From: Pseudomonadota bacterium
Lineage (GTDB): Bacteria; Pseudomonadota; Gammaproteobacteria; Burkholderiales; Burkholderiaceae_E
Assembly: GCA_029779435.1 (NCBI GenBank)
Contig: JAKPAM010000136.1
Coordinates: 1-64,000 of the forward strand
Length of the DNA stretch: 64,000 nucleotides
Reading direction: 5' to 3'
The translations under genes were made by a program, and so were the position numbers. Every line of letters starts with the position of its first letter. The first letter of the stretch is position 1. The notes under the pieces are model-generated. The model did no database searches and was not told the origin of the DNA. It was given only the letters and a program-made list of their open reading frames with translations. Shown here piece after piece: positions 62,261 to 64,000 of the stretch.

Positions 62261-64000
62261 ATGAGCAAACCGATCCATCAACTCGACCCCGTCACGTTCG
62301 AGGTCCTGAAGAACGCCTACGTCAACATCGTCGATCAGATGGCCGAGCAGATCGTTCGCACCTGCTACTCGTTCGTCATCTATTCGCGCGACTTCTCGTC
62401 GGCGCTGTGCGACCCGAACGGCGACACGATCATGCAGGGCAGCGGCGACATCGCCGCCCACGTCGGCAGCCTGCACTACACGGCCAAGGCCGTCATCAAG
62501 CAGTTCGCCGGCGACATCCATCCCGGCGACGTGTACGTCATCAACGACGTCTATCAAGGCGGCACGCACTTCAACGACACGCGGATCATCCGGCCGATCT
62601 TCTACAAGGACGAACTGCTGGGCTTCGCGCAGGCCAACGGCCACTGGGCCGACGTCGGCGGCGCCGTGCCCGGCTCGTTCAACGTGTCGGCGATCGATCA
62701 CATGGCCGAGGGCCTGCGCATCACGCCGACGCGGGTCTGGAGCAAAGGCCGTTGCCTGACCGACGTCTGCAACCTGATCGCGTCGAATACCCGCGCGCCG
62801 GCCGACATCATCGGCGACATGCAGGCACAGGCCGAAGCCGCGCGCATCGCCGAGGTCGAGATCTGTCGCCTGGTCGACAAGTACGGCCTGGACGTCATCA
62901 AGCAATCGTTCCGCGCGGTCCAGGACTACGTCGAGGTCCTGACCCGGCAGCGCGTCAAGGCGCTGCCCGATGGCGTGTGGGAGACCGAGGACTACATCGA
63001 CGTCGACCCGGGTGTCGGCGAAGGCCTGGTGCCGATCAAGATCCGCATGAAGATCAGCGGCGAGACGGTCCACTACGACCTGTCGGGCTCGCATCCGAAG
63101 TCGATCGCCAGCTTCCTGAACTCGTGCTACGGCGGCACGTTCGCCGCGATCGTCGCCGGCACGAAGATGCAGTTCCCCGAGATTCCGCTGAACTCGGGCT
63201 TCTATCGCGTCGTCACCGTCGACCTCGGGCCGGAAGGCAGCGTCGTCAACGCCGCGTGGCCGACACCGGTCGCCGGCTTCTGTTCGGGCCCGTTCGAAAA
63301 GATCATGAACGCGATCTTCGAGCTCTGGGCGGAGATCCTGCCCGAGCGCGCGATGGCCTGCACGTTCAACCTCGATTACCTGCTGATCGGCGGACGTGAT
63401 GGACGTGATGGACGTGAGCGCAACAGCGCCGCGCACAAGTACTTCATGTGGTACGACTGGATGGTCGGCGGCTGGGGTGCGCGCAACGGCCTCGACGGCT
63501 CGCCGTCGACCGGCCCGGTGTTCGGCGTCCAGCTCGGCACGCAGCCGTTCGAAGGCCAGGAGCGACTGGCGCCCGTGCTGACCACCTGCCACGAACTGCG
63601 GGTCGACTCCGGCGGCCCGGGCGAGTACCGCGGCGGCATGGGCGTCGAGAAGGGCGTCATCATGACCGAGGTCGACAAGACCGTGGTCTCGTACTGCTGC
63701 GACCGCGAGCGCTCGATCACATGGGGGTTATGGGGCGGCCTGCCGTCGCTGCCGCACGGCGTCTGGGTCAACCCGGGCCTGCCGAACGAACGCTACCTGG
63801 GCTCGCTGTTCTCCAATGTCGGATTGTCGGCGGGCGACCTCGTGCAACGGCCGTCGGCCGGCGGCGGCGGTCTCGGGGATCCGCTCGAGCGCGACGAACT
63901 GACGGTGCGCGAGGACGTGGCCGACGGCTACGTGTCGGTCGAACGCGCGGCCAAGGACTATGGCGTGATCATCAAGGTGATCGATGCCGACCTCGCGCAA
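62261..64000 (+). CDS. hyuB: Hydantoinase/oxoprolinase subunit B (HyuB-like), 3' truncated by window
   Basis: Partner subunit of HyuA. 580 codons are open to the last base, so the end lies outside. The N-terminus MSKPIHQLDPVTFEVLKNAY is typical. Other family segments: YVINDVYQGGTHFNDTRIIR, ANGHWADVGGAVPGS, LTDVCNLIASNTRAPAD and SGGPGEYRGGMGVEKG. ATG 62261 follows ggag, 41 bp after hyuA. A three-unit GRD/GRE repeat occurs at residues about 378-386, an unusual insertion. Confidence 0.9.
   Translation, partial: MSKPIHQLDPVTFEVLKNAYVNIVDQMAEQIVRTCYSFVIYSRDFSSALCDPNGDTIMQGSGDIAAHVGSLHYTAKAVIKQFAGDIHPGDVYVINDVYQGGTHFNDTRIIRPIFYKDELLGFAQANGHWADVGGAVPGSFNVSAIDHMAEGLRITPTRVWSKGRCLTDVCNLIASNTRAPADIIGDMQAQAEAARIAEVEICRLVDKYGLDVIKQSFRAVQDYVEVLTRQRVKALPDGVWETEDYIDVDPGVGEGLVPIKIRMKISGETVHYDLSGSHPKSIASFLNSCYGGTFAAIVAGTKMQFPEIPLNSGFYRVVTVDLGPEGSVVNAAWPTPVAGFCSGPFEKIMNAIFELWAEILPERAMACTFNLDYLLIGGRDGRDGRERNSAAHKYFMWYDWMVGGWGARNGLDGSPSTGPVFGVQLGTQPFEGQERLAPVLTTCHELRVDSGGPGEYRGGMGVEKGVIMTEVDKTVVSYCCDRERSITWGLWGGLPSLPHGVWVNPGLPNERYLGSLFSNVGLSAGDLVQRPSAGGGGLGDPLERDELTVREDVADGYVSVERAAKDYGVIIKVIDADLAQ
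63392..63418 (+). repeat. Three 9-bp in-frame tandem repeats inside hyuB
   Basis: ggacgtgat, ggacgtgat, ggacgtgag in direct succession encode GRDGRDGRE. It is in frame, like the repeats in arnC and srkA. Confidence 0.9.

Overview
This window is GC-rich, densely coded chromosomal DNA. Its contents (a tripartite tricarboxylate-type 'Bug' receptor, split ArnA genes, EttA, the SpoVR/YeaH/PrkA trio, an amidase-type AmiC/AmiR repertoire) point to a betaproteobacterium, most likely Burkholderiales. The genus cannot be fixed from sequence alone. No rRNA, tRNA, CRISPR array, insertion sequence or phage gene was seen.

Layout. 1-1143: 3' part of an NCS1-type permease, followed by a 9-bp minisatellite. 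1560-7104: lipid A 4-amino-4-deoxy-L-arabinose (Ara4N) genes arnB, arnC, a free formyltransferase, a free UDP-glucuronate decarboxylase (ArnA is split in two) and arnD, then a DadA-like dehydrogenase and a lone ParA ATPase. 9245-14334 (minus): spoVR, a YeaH-type VWA protein and prkA, with a sigma-54-like promoter upstream. 15005-19450: ettA, a PcaC-like protein and a TonB-dependent siderophore receptor with a Fur-like box. 19745-23125: a 47-residue membrane protein with its own terminator, then a response regulator/histidine kinase pair resembling the proteobacterial dedicated sortase regulators. 23221-26745: galU, ugd (which can feed UDP-glucuronate to the Ara4N genes) and srkA. 27099-32123: a 3-hydroxybutyryl-CoA dehydrogenase and, on the minus strand, a degenerate phytochrome-like kinase coupled to a hybrid kinase. 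32319-34750 (minus): cytochrome b561, two YceI proteins and a MarR regulator, with a perfect palindrome at the operon promoter. 34879-43577: CNNM/CorC protein, aldehyde dehydrogenase, a frameshifted class III aminotransferase, a Bug receptor, an FAD amine oxidase, a LysR regulator and an N-formylglutamate amidohydrolase.

43605-64000 is a nitrogen-scavenging island and the most interesting part. On the minus strand a urea/amide-binding protein (urtA-like) heads ureE-ureF-ureAB (fused)-ureC-ureG-ureD. Divergent from it lies a cytoplasmic AmiC-like sensor overlapping an ANTAR-type RNA-binding antiterminator (AmiR-like). Next come hutD and a four-gene glutamine-synthetase-III / glutamate-synthase-like set (glnT-glxBCD or gmaS-mgsABC type). 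That set is preceded by a near-consensus sigma-54 promoter and two NtrC-like palindromes. A second AmiC/AmiR pair follows, then hydantoinase/oxoprolinase genes hyuA and hyuB (the last cut by the window end).

Intrinsic-terminator hairpins lie in the 5' leaders of urtA, of the second amiC, and twice in tandem before hyuA. In the last three a short competing hairpin overlaps the 5' arm of the terminator, the layout expected for ANTAR antitermination. The inferred picture is global nitrogen control (sigma-54/NtrC) of the assimilation genes, plus two substrate-sensing AmiC/AmiR modules that release transcription of urea/urease and hydantoin-like pathways by antitermination.
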